DNA of 10,124 bases. Origin: an uncultured Collinsella sp. Its GTDB lineage: Bacteria; Actinomycetota; Coriobacteriia; Coriobacteriales; Coriobacteriaceae. Below, one piece after another: positions 1-6,198 of the stretch (position 1 is its first letter; each line of letters begins with the position of its first letter). The DNA lies in assembly GCA_959026535.1 (NCBI GenBank), contig CAUFMB010000065.1, positions 1 through 10,124 on the forward strand, written 5' to 3'. The position numbers were made by a program, and so were the translations under genes. The notes beneath the pieces are model-generated. The model searched no databases. It saw only the letters and a list, made by a program, of their open reading frames with translations, and was not told where the DNA came from.

Positions 1-1
1 C

Positions 2-937
2 GCCCGCGCCGCTGCCGAGTCGGCGGGTCTTTCGCTGTACCAGTACCTGGGCGGCGTCAACGCCCATCTGCTGCCCACGCCTATGATGAACATCCTCAAC
101 GGCGGCGTGCATGCCGACAATAACGTCGACTTCCAGGAGTTCATGATCATGCCGGTGGGCGCCCCGAGCTTTGCCGAGGGCCTGCGTTGGTGCGCCGAGG
201 TCTACCACACCCTCAAGGGCGTGCTGCACGAGGCCGGACTGGGCGGCGGCGTGGGCGACGAGGGCGGCTTCGCGCCCAACCTCAAGACCAATGCCGAGCC
301 GTTCGAGTACATCACCAAGGCCGTCGAGAAGGCTGGCTTTAAGCCCGGCGTCGACTTCATGTACGCCATGGATCCGGCATCGACCGAGTTCTACAACGCC
401 GAGACCGGCATGTACGAGCTCAAGGGCGAGGGCGTGGAGTACACGAGTGCCCAGATGGTCGATTACTGGGAGAAGCTCGTCGACACCTATCCCATCATCT
501 CCATCGAGGATGGTATGGCCGAGGAGGACTGGGACGGCTGGGTCGAGCTTACCCGTCGAATTGGCAACAAGGTGCAGCTGGTGGGCGACGACCTGTTCGT
601 CACCAACACCGAGCGCCTCAAGAAGGGCATCGAGCTGGGTGCCGCCAACGCGATCCTGGTCAAGGTCAACCAGATCGGTACGCTCACCGAGTCGCTCGAG
701 GCCATCGAGACCGCCAAGGAGGCCGGTTACGCCTGCATCGTGAGCCACCGCTCCGGCGAGACCGAGGACTCCACGATCGCCGACCTGGTCGTGGGCGTCA
801 ATGCCGGCCAGATCAAGTCGGGCGCCCCGTGCCGCAGCGACCGTATCGCCAAGTACAACCAGCTCATCCGCATCGAAGACGAGCTTGAGGGCAGCGCGCG
901 CTACGCCGGCAAGGCCGCGTTCTACAACATTCGCTAA
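2..937 (+). CDS. eno: Enolase (phosphopyruvate hydratase), 5' end outside window
   Basis: Enolase interconverts 2-phosphoglycerate and phosphoenolpyruvate in cytosolic glycolysis. The window opens inside the gene, and the reading frame runs from base 2 to a TAA at 935-937, giving 311 visible residues. Family members are about 430 residues, so roughly 115 N-terminal residues lie upstream. The catalytic TIM barrel is intact. Visible motifs are VGDEGGFAPN (proton-donor loop), the metal ligands in AMDPASTEFY, SIEDGMAEEDW and VGDDLFVTN, the signature ILVKVNQIGT with the catalytic lysine, and the SHRSGETEDS phosphate-binding loop. The C-terminus YNIR is normal for the family. The first in-frame ATG in view (83) is internal and is not the start. 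A strong terminator follows 72 nt after the stop, so the gene probably ends its own transcript. No defect is seen; identification is essentially certain. Confidence 0.98.
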   Translation, partial: ARAAAESAGLSLYQYLGGVNAHLLPTPMMNILNGGVHADNNVDFQEFMIMPVGAPSFAEGLRWCAEVYHTLKGVLHEAGLGGGVGDEGGFAPNLKTNAEPFEYITKAVEKAGFKPGVDFMYAMDPASTEFYNAETGMYELKGEGVEYTSAQMVDYWEKLVDTYPIISIEDGMAEEDWDGWVELTRRIGNKVQLVGDDLFVTNTERLKKGIELGAANAILVKVNQIGTLTESLEAIETAKEAGYACIVSHRSGETEDSTIADLVVGVNAGQIKSGAPCRSDRIAKYNQLIRIEDELEGSARYAGKAAFYNIR

Positions 938-1009
938 ACGGGCGAATTTGGCGAGGGGGAGGCTGACTCGGTTCCGCCCCGCCTTGGCTGGACGCCGCAA
1001 AGCGCTGTG

Positions 1010-1041
1010 GGCGCTGGGCCATATGGCTCAGCGCCTTTTTT
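1010..1041 (+). terminator. Intrinsic terminator of eno
   Basis: An 11-bp stem (1010-1020 with 1025-1035, one G-U wobble) closes an ATAT loop and is followed directly by six T (1036-1041). This is a textbook Rho-independent terminator. It argues against any coding start upstream of it for the next gene. Confidence 0.92.
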
Positions 1042-1080
1042 ATGTCGAGCAAAGGCTGGCGAAGGCGGTGCGGGCGCTCG

Positions 1081-1089
1081 TGCTATAAC
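1081..1089 (+). promoter_or_regulatory. Putative extended -10 promoter for the divIC-like/ppx unit
   Basis: TGCTATAAC (TG at 1081-1082, hexamer TATAAC at 1084-1089) lies between the eno terminator and the next start codon, 44 nt upstream of the ATG. No convincing -35 box is visible, which is tolerated for extended -10 promoters. The placement fits separate transcription after termination. Confidence 0.4.
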
Positions 1090-1132
1090 TAAAGGACTTA
1101 GCGCAAACAAACCTCAACCGCACAAGGCGCAC

Positions 1133-1894
1133 ATGGATCAGATTTACGACAACAGGTACTATTCCGCCGGTTCGCGCGAGCCGTCGCCTCGCCGTGCGCG
1201 CACGGTGCAGCTCGGTGGGTCCGCCTACGCCGGCGTCGATCGCTCCACGCAGCACCCGACAAGCACCTCGCGCCCCAATGCTCAAGTGAATACTTCGGCA
1301 GATGGACCGGTGCGCCCGGCACGTTCGTCGCATACGTCGCGTCCCTCGACTCAGGCACACGACAAATCGAGCAGGCCCTCGAACCGTTTTTCGGGCTCGG
1401 ACTTTATGCGCTACGCCAACGACAACGCGGTGGTCAAGGCGATCTATGACTTTACGCATGGCTCTCTGCGTCCGCTGTTTATCGGTATCGTGGTGGCGCT
1501 GGTGCTCGTGAGCCTGTATTTCCCCGTGCGCGATCTGTACGTGGCAAAGCGTTCGAGCGATATCTTGGCCAAGCAGGTCGAGATTCGCCAGCAATACAAT
1601 GATGAACTGCAAAAAAGCGTCGAAAAGCTGCTCTCGGAGGAGGGTATCAAGGACGCGGCGTCCGAGGACCTGGGCCTGGTGATGCCCGGCGAGAAGAAGA
1701 TTGACGTGCTAGGCTTGGACGACGATTCGGACTCGTCGTCGAACAAAAAGTCCTCAAACGCCAAGAAGGCCAGCGAAGTGGCCAAGGAAATCGAAGAAGT
1801 CGGCAAGGACGCGCCGTGGTACATCCAGGCGCTCGACATGCTGTTTGGATTTAACGGCGTCGAGGGCCAGACGGTCGTGTCCAACGGCAAATAG
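1133..1894 (+). CDS. DivIC/FtsB-like septum formation initiator protein
   Basis: The encoded 253-residue protein has one membrane span and a DivIC/FtsB layout. Residues 1-110 are basic, rich in Ser, Pro and Arg, and probably disordered in the cytoplasm. Residues 114-132 (PLFIGIVVALVLVSLYFPV) form the transmembrane helix. Residues 138-170 form a charged helix likely to be a coiled coil. The segment EDLGLVMPGEKKI (178-190) matches the short motif after the coiled coil in FtsB/DivIC. The family links early and late divisome components at the septum. The C-terminal tail is acidic and Ser/Lys-rich (195-225). I chose ATG 1133, with AAGG at 1124-1127, because the longer frame opens at 1007 inside the eno terminator. 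The position just after eno matches ftsB/divIC synteny in bacteria. The subfamily (DivIC or FtsB) cannot be fixed from sequence alone. Confidence 0.85.
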   Translation: MDQIYDNRYYSAGSREPSPRRARTVQLGGSAYAGVDRSTQHPTSTSRPNAQVNTSADGPVRPARSSHTSRPSTQAHDKSSRPSNRFSGSDFMRYANDNAVVKAIYDFTHGSLRPLFIGIVVALVLVSLYFPVRDLYVAKRSSDILAKQVEIRQQYNDELQKSVEKLLSEEGIKDAASEDLGLVMPGEKKIDVLGLDDDSDSSSNKKSSNAKKASEVAKEIEEVGKDAPWYIQALDMLFGFNGVEGQTVVSNGK

Positions 1895-1914
1895 CGCCCG
1901 GAGGGGAGCCCGCA

Positions 1915-2916
1915 ATGACAAATTGCAAACGCTATAAGGCGGCCGCGATCGACCTGGGAACGGTGTCGTCGCGACTGGTGTTGGCCCAGGTCGAGGGCGG
2001 AGCGATTGTGGAATCGTCCAAGCATACCGAGATTACCGATTTGGGCGAGGGCGTGGACGCGACGGGTCGCTTTTGCGAGGCGGCCGTTGAGCGTGTGCTC
2101 GCTGCGTGCCGCATGTTTGTGGACGAAGCCCGTACCTTTGGGGCCGCGTGCGTCTGCACCACCTGCACGAGTGCCGCGCGCGATGCGTCCAATGCCGCGC
2201 TGCTGCTGGACGGCCTGCGCGAGTTGGGGCTCAAACCACAGGTGATTCCGGGCGAGGTCGAGGCGCGCCTGACATTTTTTGGCGTGGCGCACGACTTTGC
2301 CGGCGAGCGCATCATCGTCGCGGATTCGGGCGGTGGCTCCACGGAGCTCGCAACGGGCGTATACGCTCCGGAGCGCAGTGTCTTTGCGCTGGAGGGAACG
2401 CGCTCGCTGGACATCGGTTGCCGTCGCGTGACGGAGCGCTTTTTCTCCGCGTTGCCGCCCGCGGATGGCGAGCTTGCTGCCGCTGCCGCGTGGGCAGGCG
2501 AGCAGTTCGCCGCCTATTTTGAGGGCCTGCCTGTCGACTTTGAGCGCGCCGAACGCTTAGTCGCGGTGGGCGGCACGGTGACTACGCTGGTGGCTCTGGT
2601 CCACGAGCTGGAACCGTACGATTCGAGCTTTGTGCACCTACGCGAGCTTTCGATGGAACAGGTCTCGGCCGCTATCGAGCGCATGTCTGTGTTGGACGCG
2701 GAAGGCATCGCCGCGCTACCGGGTGTACAGCCCAAACGCGCGGGCGTGATCTTGGCTGGTGCCGTGGTGATTCGCGAGCTTATGCGAGCCGGCGGCTACG
2801 ACACGCTCACCGTAAGCGAGAACAGCCTGCTCGCCGGTATGGCTGCCACCATTAACGAGGTTCTCGACGGCGAGCTACCCACCATCGGCTGGACCCCGAG
2901 CCTCAGCACCCTCTAA
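1915..2916 (+). CDS. Ppx/GppA-family exopolyphosphatase / guanosine pentaphosphatase
   Basis: This 333-residue protein belongs to the ASKHA-fold Ppx/GppA phosphatases, which release phosphate from polyphosphate ends or convert pppGpp to ppGpp. The phosphate-1 motif is AIDLGTVSSRLVLA (11-24), the acidic catalytic segment is GEVEARLTFFGV (113-124), the phosphate-2 motif is ADSGGGSTEL (136-145), and the adenosine-type motif region is VAVGGTVTTL (216-225). Near the C-terminus PKRAGVILAGAVVI and VSENSLLAG are also typical. Its length matches the short two-domain actinobacterial forms, not the 500-residue enterobacterial Ppx. Val17 stands where most homologues have Asn (DLGTNS). The start is well supported by GGAGGGG at 1900-1906. 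Only 20 nt separate it from the divIC-like stop, so the two are probably co-transcribed. Which substrate is preferred cannot be told. Confidence 0.93.
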   Translation: MTNCKRYKAAAIDLGTVSSRLVLAQVEGGAIVESSKHTEITDLGEGVDATGRFCEAAVERVLAACRMFVDEARTFGAACVCTTCTSAARDASNAALLLDGLRELGLKPQVIPGEVEARLTFFGVAHDFAGERIIVADSGGGSTELATGVYAPERSVFALEGTRSLDIGCRRVTERFFSALPPADGELAAAAAWAGEQFAAYFEGLPVDFERAERLVAVGGTVTTLVALVHELEPYDSSFVHLRELSMEQVSAAIERMSVLDAEGIAALPGVQPKRAGVILAGAVVIRELMRAGGYDTLTVSENSLLAGMAATINEVLDGELPTIGWTPSLSTL

Positions 2917-2918
2917 AT

Positions 2919-2987
2919 AAGTTGCGGTGAAATACGGACTAAAATCGCCCTTTCGGGCCCCAAACAGTCCCTATTCCACCGCAACTT
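2919..2987. repeat. 69-nt imperfect palindrome just after the ppx stop
   Basis: The arms 2919-2940 and 2966-2987 pair at 20 of 22 positions; the outer 11 bp (AAGTTGCGGTG / CACCGCAACTT) are perfect. The 25-nt loop contains a small GCCC-TTTC-GGGC hairpin (2947-2958). It begins 2 nt after the ppx stop codon and has no T-run on either side, so it is not a canonical intrinsic terminator. It may protect or end the ppx transcript, or be a dispersed REP-like element. Confidence 0.75.
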
Positions 2988-2988
2988 A

Positions 2989-3073
2989 GAGCCCCGCCGG
3001 CATCCAAAAGAAACGAGCCCGCATCCCCAGGGGACACGGGCTCGAAAGCTCCATATGGTAGGGGCGGTGGGAC
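2989..3073 (-). repeat. Direct repeat copy A: terminator plus truncated tRNA-Leu 3' end
   Basis: This 85-nt stretch matches 3185-3268 at roughly 75 of 85 positions with one gap. It contains a minus-strand terminator and, at 3056-3073, an exact 18-nt copy of the last bases of the neighbouring tRNA-Leu, including CCA. The match stops at 3073, where unrelated hairpin-rich sequence begins, so the tRNA copy is only a 3'-end fragment. Confidence 0.75.
3006..3044 (-). terminator. Minus-strand intrinsic terminator (copy A)
   Basis: Read on the minus strand, CGAGCCCG pairs perfectly with CGGGCTCG (3037-3044 with 3014-3021) around an inner TCCC/GGGA helix. A T-rich tail TTTCTTTT follows (3006-3013). 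It is a good Rho-independent terminator and would back up the one next to the tRNA. Confidence 0.8.
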
Positions 3074-3184
3074 GTCTGCGTATTTGCTGCGCAAATCCGC
3101 ACCGGCTTCGGTCGCCTGCTGGCGCCCTCGCCGGCTCGCTACGGACGCTGTGCGTCCGCTTGACGCTCGCCCCCTCGCGGGTTC
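3074..3184. other. Hairpin-rich insert with a tRNA T-arm-like remnant
   Basis: This stretch lies between the two direct-repeat copies and consists largely of short hairpins in series: ATTTGC-TGC-GCAAAT, ACCG-GCTT-CGGT, and the perfect 7-bp CGGACGC-TGT-GCGTCCG. Its right edge runs into plus-strand GCGGG-TTCGAGC-CCCAC (3177-3193), which looks like a tRNA T arm with one mismatch and resembles that of tRNA-Leu. No complete tRNA can be folded: there is no D arm and no CCA in register. I see no credible gene here. Confidence 0.45.
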
Positions 3185-3268
3185 GAGCCCCACCGGCGTC
3201 CAAAAGAAACAAGCCCGCATCCCCAGGGGCACGGGCCCGTAAAAGCCAAATGGTAGGGGCGGTGGGAC
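3185..3268 (-). repeat. Direct repeat copy B: terminator plus tRNA-Leu 3' end
   Basis: This is the partner of the repeat at 2989-3073. It joins the intact tRNA-Leu 3' end (3251-3268) to its terminator and to the sequence beyond. It is presumably the parental copy, because the tRNA is complete on this side. Confidence 0.75.
3202..3236 (-). terminator. Minus-strand terminator of tRNA-Leu
   Basis: On the minus strand, GCCCG (3232-3236) pairs with CGGGC (3213-3217) around a CCCC/GGGG segment and is followed by the T-rich TTGTTTCTTTT (3202-3212). It lies 14 nt after the tRNA CCA end. The stem is shorter than that of copy A. Confidence 0.7.
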
Positions 3269-3335
3269 TCGAACCCACAATCCTTGCGGCGAGAGATTTT
3301 AAGTCTCCTGCGTATGCCAATTCCGCCACGCCCCC
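3251..3335 (-). tRNA. tRNA-Leu, anticodon TAA
   Basis: On the minus strand this 85-nt gene folds as a class II tRNA. The acceptor stem is GGGGGCG with CGCCCCT (one G-U) and CCA is encoded. The D region is GCGG-AATTGGCATA-CGC. The anticodon stem GGAGA/TCTCT holds the loop CTTAAAA with anticodon TAA (plus-strand 3299-3301). A long variable arm and the T arm GTGGG-TTCGAGT-CCCAC follow. The TAA anticodon with the leucine-type variable arm gives tRNA-Leu reading UUA (and UUG by wobble). The gene is followed by a terminator and sits 31 nt downstream of the minus-strand gene at 3367-3990. Confidence 0.96.
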
Positions 3336-3346
3336 GTGAGACTAGA

Positions 3347-3355
3347 AGTCTAGCA
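3347..3355 (-). promoter_or_regulatory. Putative extended -10 promoter of tRNA-Leu
   Basis: Read on the minus strand, TGCTAGACT (TG plus hexamer TAGACT) ends 11 nt before the mature tRNA 5' end, leaving room for a leader of about 5 nt. No clear -35 box is present. Read-through from the upstream gene is the alternative. Confidence 0.35.
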
Positions 3356-3366
3356 CAAGCCGTCCG

Positions 3367-3990
3367 TTACGCGTTGACGGCCATCGAGTGTTGGCCCGAC
3401 TTCTCGAGGAACTCTTGGAACTTGGCTTCGTCGCCCTTGTTCTGGTACTGCAGGGCCAGTAGGTACTCCAGTCGGCAGCGCTTGACCGGGTCGTCGCCGA
3501 CATCCTCGAGCATGCGCTCCAGCTCGGGAATGTCGTTGTGGCGCTTGAGGATCATCGTGTCGTACATCAGCTGGCATTCGTGTGCGACCGCCTCGGCCTG
3601 ACCGCCCTCAAAGCCCTTGATCTCGTGCAGAAGCTCCTTGGACTTTTTGCGGTCCTCCTGGCCAACGTAGTAGTTAAAGGCTTTGATCACCAGGTCGACG
3701 CGCTGCATCTTGGGCAGATTGAGCCCCAGCAGCAAATCGAACATCTCGTCGGCGCGCTTGTGGTCCTCGCGCAGCAGATAGGAGTTCAGGCGCAGGTAGT
3801 CGCGGTTGTAGCGCGGGTACAGCATGCTGGTGAGTCTGCCGTCGAGCAAACGATCGAACTCGTCCCACTGCTTGGCAGCCATAAGCTGCTGCAGGCGCTT
3901 AAACGTGGTGCGTTTTTTGACGCTAAAGAACACCGACACGGCGATGCAGATGATAACGACGGCGGTCCAGAGTGTGCGGGAATCGGGCAT
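3367..3990 (-). CDS. Membrane-anchored helical-repeat (TPR-like) protein of unknown function
   Basis: I do not recognise a named family. The 207-residue product has one N-terminal membrane helix (residues 7-23, LWTAVVIICIAVSVFFS) followed by a Lys/Arg-rich stretch that would keep the remainder in the cytoplasm. Residues 30-195 are almost entirely amphipathic helices with tetratricopeptide-like spacing, for example KRLQQLMAAKQWDEFDRLL and LEYLLALQYQNKGDEAKFQEF. Such proteins usually act as scaffolds. The start at ATG 3990 is well supported: AAGGA at 3998-4002 lies 7 nt upstream, and a TATAAT box lies 55 nt upstream. The gene runs toward tRNA-Leu on the same strand and is divergent from the PTS IIB gene. 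No catalytic motif is visible. Confidence 0.8.
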   Translation of the reverse strand: MPDSRTLWTAVVIICIAVSVFFSVKKRTTFKRLQQLMAAKQWDEFDRLLDGRLTSMLYPRYNRDYLRLNSYLLREDHKRADEMFDLLLGLNLPKMQRVDLVIKAFNYYVGQEDRKKSKELLHEIKGFEGGQAEAVAHECQLMYDTMILKRHNDIPELERMLEDVGDDPVKRCRLEYLLALQYQNKGDEAKFQEFLEKSGQHSMAVNA

Positions 3991-4045
3991 ATTAGGGTCC
4001 TTAGTCGCTCGTAAAACAAGCGGTATGACAACACGTACTAGATGT

Positions 4046-4051
4046 ATTATA
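4046..4051 (-). promoter_or_regulatory. -10 box (TATAAT) for the helical-repeat protein gene
   Basis: A perfect TATAAT is read on the minus strand at 4051-4046, upstream of the well-placed AAGGA and ATG of the 3367-3990 gene. A consensus -35 is not evident; TGCTAG at 17-bp spacing is a poor match. It lies in the 163-nt region shared with the divergent PTS IIB gene. Confidence 0.5.
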
Positions 4052-4153
4052 CGCAGCGCGCAAGCAAACTAGCATAAAAGCTCATCGAGGCTGAGTGCCA
4101 TCGCTCGCTGCGGTACACTTACCTAAAGTAAACCATGAAGGGAGATATTACCT

Positions 4154-4441
4154 ATGAAGAAGATCGTTTTGGCTTGCGGTGCTGGCGCTGCTACTTCCAC
4201 GCTCGTTGCCCAGAAGGTCGCTACCATGCTCGACGCCAACGGTTACGCCGACAAGTACGAGATCGTGCAGTGCGCCATCTCCGAGGCCAAGGACTACTGC
4301 GACGAGGGTGCCGATCTGCTGATCGCCACCACCGTTGCCCCCGAGGGCCTCACCTGCCCGTACGTGAGCGGCGTGCCCTTCATGACCGGCATGAACCGCG
4401 TTGCCGCCGAGAAGGCCGTTCTCGACGTCATGGCTCAGTAG
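4154..4441 (+). CDS. PTS sugar-specific IIB protein, galactitol (GatB)-like
   Basis: This is a 95-residue single-domain phosphocarrier of the PTS IIB lactose/cellobiose-galactitol superfamily. The N-terminal strand and P-loop MKKIVLACGAGAATSTLV place the phosphorylated cysteine at Cys8, and the length is standard for a free-standing IIB. Family members pass phosphate from IIA to sugar bound at the membrane IIC. GGGAG at 4140-4144 supports ATG 4154. A weak TACACT at 4114-4119 could be its -10 box, but no -35 is visible. No IIA or IIC gene is in the window; the next gene, 11 nt on, is a VOC protein. The substrate cannot be inferred from IIB alone. It could pair with distant IIA/IIC genes or have become regulatory. 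Confidence 0.9.
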   Translation: MKKIVLACGAGAATSTLVAQKVATMLDANGYADKYEIVQCAISEAKDYCDEGADLLIATTVAPEGLTCPYVSGVPFMTGMNRVAAEKAVLDVMAQ

Positions 4442-4452
4442 GCGCTACCTGT

Positions 4453-4827
4453 ATGAATGAGCAGAACGCCAATCCGGTCGAGCTCTTTGGCATGCGCGTT
4501 GCCCATGTGGGCATTAACGCCACCGATCCGGCAGACGCCCTGGAGATCGCGGAGCTGTTCTCGACGATGATGGGCCTGCCCGTTATCGAGACCCCGGTTT
4601 CGTACTTTAACGATTCGCTGATCGAGGTCATGAAGCAGAACGGTCGTGGCACCAAGGGCCACATCGGCTTTGCCGTCAACGACATCGATGCGGCCGAGAA
4701 GTGGTTTGCCGAGCGCGGGCTCGAGGTCAACGAGGAGTCGCGCGTGCTGCTGCCCGACGGCGGCACCAAGCTCGTGTACTTTAAGCGCGAGTTCGCCGGC
4801 TTCGCCGTGCATCTGTGCCGCGAGTAG
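4453..4827 (+). CDS. VOC (glyoxalase/bleomycin-resistance fold) family protein
   Basis: This 124-residue protein has two beta-alpha-beta-beta-beta halves typical of the vicinal oxygen chelate superfamily. Likely metal-site positions are His18 (RVAHVGINA), Glu58 (SLIEVMK), His70 (GHIGFAV) and His120 (FAVHL). The pattern FGMRVAHVGINA...LIEVMK...GHIGFAV...GGFAVHL recalls, from memory, the VOC-like C-terminal extension on some KHG/KDPG aldolases of gut Firmicutes, suggesting a role in sugar-acid metabolism. That link is inference. It starts 11 nt after the PTS IIB stop, so the two probably form an operon. No clear ribosome binding site precedes ATG 4453, which fits translational coupling. An upstream extension of this frame (from 4135) overlaps the IIB gene and is a shadow. 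A strong terminator follows. Confidence 0.85.
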   Translation: MNEQNANPVELFGMRVAHVGINATDPADALEIAELFSTMMGLPVIETPVSYFNDSLIEVMKQNGRGTKGHIGFAVNDIDAAEKWFAERGLEVNEESRVLLPDGGTKLVYFKREFAGFAVHLCRE

Positions 4828-4851
4828 CGCACAAGCTGCCATAGCTAGCAA

Positions 4852-4883
4852 AAAGGGATAGGGCCGTGTGGCCCTATCCCTTT
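4852..4883. terminator. Bidirectional intrinsic terminator between convergent genes
   Basis: A perfect 14-bp stem (4852-4865 with 4870-4883, AAAGGGATAGGGCC / GGCCCTATCCCTTT) closes a GTGT loop. A T-rich tail follows on the plus strand (TTTATTT), and TTTTTGC follows on the minus strand. It separates the VOC gene from the histidine kinase gene that ends at 4903 and should stop both transcripts. Confidence 0.92.
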
Positions 4884-4902
4884 ATTTATGCCGAGGGGCT
4901 TC

Positions 4903-6198
4903 CTAGCGCGGCAGGCGAATCGTAAAGCGGCTGCCGACGCCCTCGACTGAGGTCACGCCAATGACGCCGCCATGGCTATCGACGATCCACTTGGCAATGG
5001 CAAGCCCCAGACCCGAGCCCTGTGCGCCGGCATCGCGTGCATTGTCGGCGCGGTAGAACCGTTCAAACGCGTGAGCTGCGGATTCCTGGTTCATGCCGAT
5101 GCCCTCGTCCTCAACGCTTATGTCGATCGTGCCCGCACCCGCATCCGGCGCTACGCCAAATGTGACGGTCGTTCCCGCATCCGAGTACTTGGCGGCGTTT
5201 TGCACGGTCACGCGCAGAGCCTGCTTCACGAGCGCCACGTCGACGGACGCGTCGCAGCGCGGGTCGCTGACAAGCGCAGCGTCAAAGGCCAGCCGATACG
5301 TGTGCTCGGTATCGATCATCTGCGATTCCTCGCATACCTCGCCGACCAGTGCGGCAAGGTTGGTATTTGCGCGCCGCAGGACCGTGCGCCCGGCATCGCC
5401 GCGCGCCAAAAACAGCAGCTGCTCCACAAGCTCTTGCATGTGCTCGCTTTCGGCCTTGAGGGATGCGATGGACTCCGCCAGCACGTCCGGGTCGTCTTTG
5501 CCCCACCGGTCGAGCATGTTTACGTAGCCCTGAATCACCGCGATGGGCGTGCGCAGCTCGTGGCTCGCATCGTTGACAAAGCGCATCTGCTGCAGCTTGG
5601 CCTCTTGCATCTGGCGCAGCAGGCGGTTGAGTGCGACCTCGATGCTTGCTAGGTCGGCGTCGCCGGTGGTGACGCTCGGCGAGTCGACGCTTGCGCGCTC
5701 GATGGCCTGCTCCAGCGTTTCCATCTTGCCGCCGGAGAGCTGCATACGGCCGAGCTCGTCCACGCGCAAGGCCAGGTCGTTGAGCGGTGCCATGGTACGG
5801 CGCACGCGGCGGGCGCCGCCGAGCATGTTGAGCACGCTGATGACCTGCCAACCCACAACGACAAGGTAGAGAGGCCATAGCGCGACGAGGTCCTGTGCGA
5901 GGGGGAAAGTCTTGGTGGTACGCGCAAGCTCGACGGTATAGGTGAGCGTTGCCAGGTTCCAGCCGCGCGCGGGCGTCAGCGACATGCCGTGAACGGTGGC
6001 GCCGGGAATCCAGCCTGCGGTAAACGCGCCATCGGGCAGCGTCTGGTTGTATCCATAGACGAGGATCGCCGCCGCAATCACCACCAGCAACAGATCGAGC
6101 CAGACGTAGCTTGTCAGGCGGCGCCACATATAGCTCCAGTTGATGGCGCGGGCGATGGAGGTGACGCGCTTGGCCTCGGCGTTACGCACGGCAGACAT
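4903..6198 (-). CDS. Sensor histidine kinase (HisKA/HATPase type)
   Basis: This 431-residue membrane kinase is the partner of the response regulator encoded just upstream. Transmembrane helix 1 is residues 32-50 and helix 2 is about 106-126, flanking a short external loop of roughly 55 residues. A HAMP-like linker follows (128-185). The H-box is NDASHELRTP with phospho-acceptor His213, the N-box is QNAAKY (333-338), the G1 box is DEGIGM, the F-box is ERFYRAD and the G2 box is GSGLGLAI (394-401). All key residues are present. I chose ATG 6198, which overlaps the regulator stop by 17 nt and has GGGGTGGG just upstream. The frame stays open farther upstream only as a low-complexity shadow of the regulator. 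The small external domain gives no clue to the signal. Confidence 0.93.
   Translation of the reverse strand: MSAVRNAEAKRVTSIARAINWSYMWRRLTSYVWLDLLLVVIAAAILVYGYNQTLPDGAFTAGWIPGATVHGMSLTPARGWNLATLTYTVELARTTKTFPLAQDLVALWPLYLVVVGWQVISVLNMLGGARRVRRTMAPLNDLALRVDELGRMQLSGGKMETLEQAIERASVDSPSVTTGDADLASIEVALNRLLRQMQEAKLQQMRFVNDASHELRTPIAVIQGYVNMLDRWGKDDPDVLAESIASLKAESEHMQELVEQLLFLARGDAGRTVLRRANTNLAALVGEVCEESQMIDTEHTYRLAFDAALVSDPRCDASVDVALVKQALRVTVQNAAKYSDAGTTVTFGVAPDAGAGTIDISVEDEGIGMNQESAAHAFERFYRADNARDAGAQGSGLGLAIAKWIVDSHGGVIGVTSVEGVGSRFTIRLPR

Noticed and set aside
1007..1132. Upstream extension of the divIC-like frame.
   Set aside because: It begins inside the eno terminator hairpin and would be upstream of the likely promoter; ATG 1133 has an AAGG site and begins the plausible protein.
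3129..3202. Possible 74-nt plus-strand tRNA with CGCCGG/CCGGCG acceptor pairing.
   Set aside because: The T arm puts the acceptor in a different register, there is no D arm, and the central hairpin has only a 3-nt loop, so it cannot be a working tRNA.
2913..3339. Several ORFs on both strands across the tRNA region (for example 2913-3329 minus, 3055-3339 plus).
   Set aside because: They are translations of tRNA-Leu, terminators and repeats; peptides such as VGLEPTILAARDFKSPAYANSA are the usual artefact of reading a tRNA gene.
4135..4452. Upstream extension of the VOC frame over the PTS IIB gene.
   Set aside because: It is an Arg/His-rich shadow of the IIB coding region, and the VOC fold begins after ATG 4453.
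4972..5652. Long plus-strand ORFs opposite the histidine kinase (also 5093-5527 and 5543-5869).
   Set aside because: They are antisense shadows created by high GC codon bias; the minus-strand kinase has all its motifs.
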